A DNA stretch of 64,000 nucleotides, taken from NCBI RefSeq assembly GCF_003217295.1, contig NZ_QJTJ01000011.1:41321-105320 (forward strand), in the 5' to 3' direction. Positions 62,321 through 64,000 of the stretch are shown here, in pieces; the stretch's first letter is position 1; every line of letters begins with the position of its first letter. Source of the stretch: Ureibacillus chungkukjangi (lineage in GTDB: Bacteria; Bacillota; Bacilli; Bacillales_A; Planococcaceae). The position numbers and the translations under genes were made by a program. The notes under the pieces are model-generated. The model was not told the DNA's origin, ran no database searches, and worked only from the letters and a program-made list of their open reading frames with translations.

Positions 62321-63703
62321 ATGAAAAATATCATTTTCACGCTAGAGAATGGTCCTTCTAAATATTTACAGATCTATGAGCGTTTTAAATTACTAATTGA
62401 ACAAGGTGACATTCTAGCTAATGAACAATTACCTTCCATTCGTCAACTTGCAGATTCATTGCAAGTTAGTCGCAATACAACATTAATGGCTTATGAACAA
62501 CTTGTTGCAGAAGGCTATATTCGTGGAGAAGGAAGAAGAGGCTATTTTGTTATTGATTTAGAACCTTATTTAGTTCAAGAGGATACATATTCTATTCCCC
62601 GTCAGCAATCAAAACCAATAACAAACTTTATTGTTGATTTTAAAGCTGGAGCTGTCGATCAAGCTAACTTCCCGTTAAAAGTTTGGAGAAGAATTTCAAA
62701 TTCAGTCCTTACCCTACAGGAGACTTTTCTTTACGGAGACCCCTTTGGCGAAATGTGTTTGCGTGAACAAATCGCTACTTATTTACTTCAATCTCGTGGA
62801 GTCAAGGCAGACCCTAATGCAATTATTATTGGTAGTAGTACCCAGCAAATGTTGACTCATCTTGGTCAAATAATGAAAGAGGATTTTCAAAGCATAATTG
62901 TGGAGGATCCAGGATATGACGGTGCAAGAGAGGCGTTTGCATTTCATCAATTTACACTTGAAACCTTATTAGTAAATGAAACTTGTACAGATTTTTCACA
63001 ATTAAATGATACGAATTCACGGTTAATTTATGTGACTCCTTCCCATCAAAGCCCACTAGGTGTAAGTATGTCAGTGAAAGAAAGACAAATGCTTATTCAT
63101 TGGGCTAACAAGATACAAGGGTATATTATCGAAGACGATTATGATAGTGAATTCCGGTATACGCAGCAACCATTTCCGGCACTAGCTTCCATCGATTCAA
63201 CAAGAGTCATATATCTAGGAAATTTCTCAAAGTCCTTTCTGCCAGGAATACGTCTTAGTTATATGGTGCTACCTCAGTTACTCTTAAAACATTATAAGAA
63301 TCGATTTCTTCGCTTTGAGAGTACCGCTTCACTTATTAGTCAACTTACAATGGCTAAATTTATGGAAGAGGGAGAATGGAATCGCCACATTAAAAGGATG
63401 CGTCTTGTTTATAAGCGAAAAATGCAGTGCGTCGTTTCAGAGTTAAAAAAAGAATTCCCTGAAACAATCACCATTATCGGGGAACAATCAGGATTGTACA
63501 TACTAGTTAAGGTACATCTAAACCGTTCTGAACAATGGTTAATCGATCGTGCTTCCATACATGGTGTTAAAGTGTACCCTACCTCTGTATATTTCATAAA
63601 CAATCACTCTGATGAAGCAATTATTAAACTAGGATTTAGTAATCTGACTTTTGATGAAATTCGGTTAGGTGTGGAGCTATTAAAGAAAGCGTGGTCTTTA
63701 TAA
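62321..63703 (+). CDS. MocR-family PLP-dependent transcriptional regulator
   Basis: The 460-aa protein has an N-terminal GntR-type winged helix (LPSIRQLADSLQVSRNTTLM, then AYEQLVAEGYI) and a class I aminotransferase-like domain. PLP residues are present: the lysine in GNFSKSFLPGIR (about 303) and the Asp/Tyr region IIEDDYDSEFRY. Members respond to PLP, GABA or amino compounds. The ATG at 62321 follows GAGGTG by six bases. It is divergent from paiB (161 bp between starts). Confidence 0.9.
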   Translation: MKNIIFTLENGPSKYLQIYERFKLLIEQGDILANEQLPSIRQLADSLQVSRNTTLMAYEQLVAEGYIRGEGRRGYFVIDLEPYLVQEDTYSIPRQQSKPITNFIVDFKAGAVDQANFPLKVWRRISNSVLTLQETFLYGDPFGEMCLREQIATYLLQSRGVKADPNAIIIGSSTQQMLTHLGQIMKEDFQSIIVEDPGYDGAREAFAFHQFTLETLLVNETCTDFSQLNDTNSRLIYVTPSHQSPLGVSMSVKERQMLIHWANKIQGYIIEDDYDSEFRYTQQPFPALASIDSTRVIYLGNFSKSFLPGIRLSYMVLPQLLLKHYKNRFLRFESTASLISQLTMAKFMEEGEWNRHIKRMRLVYKRKMQCVVSELKKEFPETITIIGEQSGLYILVKVHLNRSEQWLIDRASIHGVKVYPTSVYFINNHSDEAIIKLGFSNLTFDEIRLGVELLKKAWSL

Positions 63704-63716
63704 GTATTTTAGCGAT

Positions 63717-63748
63717 ACCGTAACTACAGCTAGTTACGGTTTCACTAT
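63717..63748 (+). terminator. Terminator-like hairpin of the MocR gene
   Basis: ACCGTAACTA pairs perfectly with TAGTTACGGT around CAGC; the tail TTCACTATT is only moderately T-rich. Confidence 0.7.
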
Positions 63749-63810
63749 TAATTGAGGTACTAACAACAAAAATTACTTCACCCTTATTCGACTCTTAAAA
63801 ATGGGCCTGC

Positions 63811-63880
63811 TCCACAATATGGCCTTATAGCTGAAAAGGCGCAATTCACTCAAGAATCGCGCCAGATTATTGAATATCAA
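63811..63880. repeat. Palindromic element, best inner stem
   Basis: GGCGCAATTC (63838-63847) pairs with GAATCGCGCC (63854-63863). The outer parts CCACAATATGGCC and CAGATTATTGAAT are complementary in part. Confidence 0.8.
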
Positions 63881-63933
63881 AATTTATAAAATATAATGTT
63901 GTTTAAACTTTAGAGAACTAACTTATATAGCCC

Positions 63934-64000
63934 TTATTTACATCTTTCACACACTACACTATCAGCAGTTCTTGCAATTGCATTATCTAAGCGTGATACT
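63934..64000 (-). CDS. C-terminal end of an unidentified protein (partial)
   Basis: The last 21 codons of a minus-strand frame enter from the right edge and read VSRLDNAIARTADSVVCERC then K and TAA. The sequence is protein-like, but too short to assign. The stop is at 63934. Confidence 0.5.
   Translation of the reverse strand, partial: VSRLDNAIARTADSVVCERCK

Noticed and set aside
1..64000. CRISPR arrays, tRNA or rRNA genes, prophage genes, replication origin
   Set aside because: I found no spaced direct repeats of CRISPR type, no tRNA or rRNA sequence, no phage structural genes and no DnaA-box cluster.

Overview
The window comes from a low-GC, endospore-forming member of the Bacillales, most likely Planococcaceae (Lysinibacillus/Solibacillus-like). 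The evidence is Bacillus-type ribosome-binding sites, a small acid-soluble spore protein (SspO), a SAM-I riboswitch, Fur, FadR and PurR operators, and a run of genes that matches the Bacillus subtilis yus region (metNIQ, yusE, yusF, gcvH, yusI, fadE, fadA, fadN). The genus is an inference from gene content.

1-36.5 kb is mostly core genome. It opens with the 5' end of sufC. Next come glutamate synthase (gltA large and gltB small subunit) with its divergent LysR activator gltC, a 52-bp tandem repeat, and the methionine importer metNIQ behind a SAM riboswitch. A thioredoxin-like protein, a Toprim protein, gcvH and an ArsC/Spx-like protein lead into the fadN-fadA-fadE beta-oxidation cluster with a FadR operator. 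Then follow a thioredoxin, a tautomerase, a HAD phosphatase, a C39-like peptidase, a stand-alone 5'-3' exonuclease, a FemX/GNAT-like protein, an ABC1/UbiB kinase, an OsmC protein, a PPP phosphatase and a cold-shock gene with a structured leader. At 27-30 kb an EAL phosphodiesterase, an Rgg/PlcR-like XRE regulator and a divergent 35-codon secreted peptide form a candidate quorum-sensing cassette. A soluble chemoreceptor follows, then a Fur-controlled siderophore ABC importer and a Fur-controlled ferredoxin/flavodoxin reductase.

36.5-64 kb is more accessory. Most genes are small membrane proteins and lipoproteins, mixed with pruA, an SDR oxidoreductase, sspO, a rifampin ADP-ribosyltransferase (arr), a creatinase-like M24 hydrolase/ACS transporter/LysR catabolic cassette, an APH-like kinase, a GrpB protein, a compositionally distinct phospholipase D protein, a YtxH-like protein, a PurR-controlled purine permease (pbuO), and a divergent paiB/MocR pair. 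The intergenic spaces here carry at least 14 copies of an imperfect palindromic element of about 50-75 bp that I do not see in the first 42 kb.

No rRNA, tRNA, CRISPR array, complete insertion sequence or prophage was recognised. The most interesting candidates are the regulator/peptide pair at 28.9-30.0 kb, the attenuator-like leader of the cold-shock gene, the palindromic repeat family, and the M24 protein lacking metal ligands.
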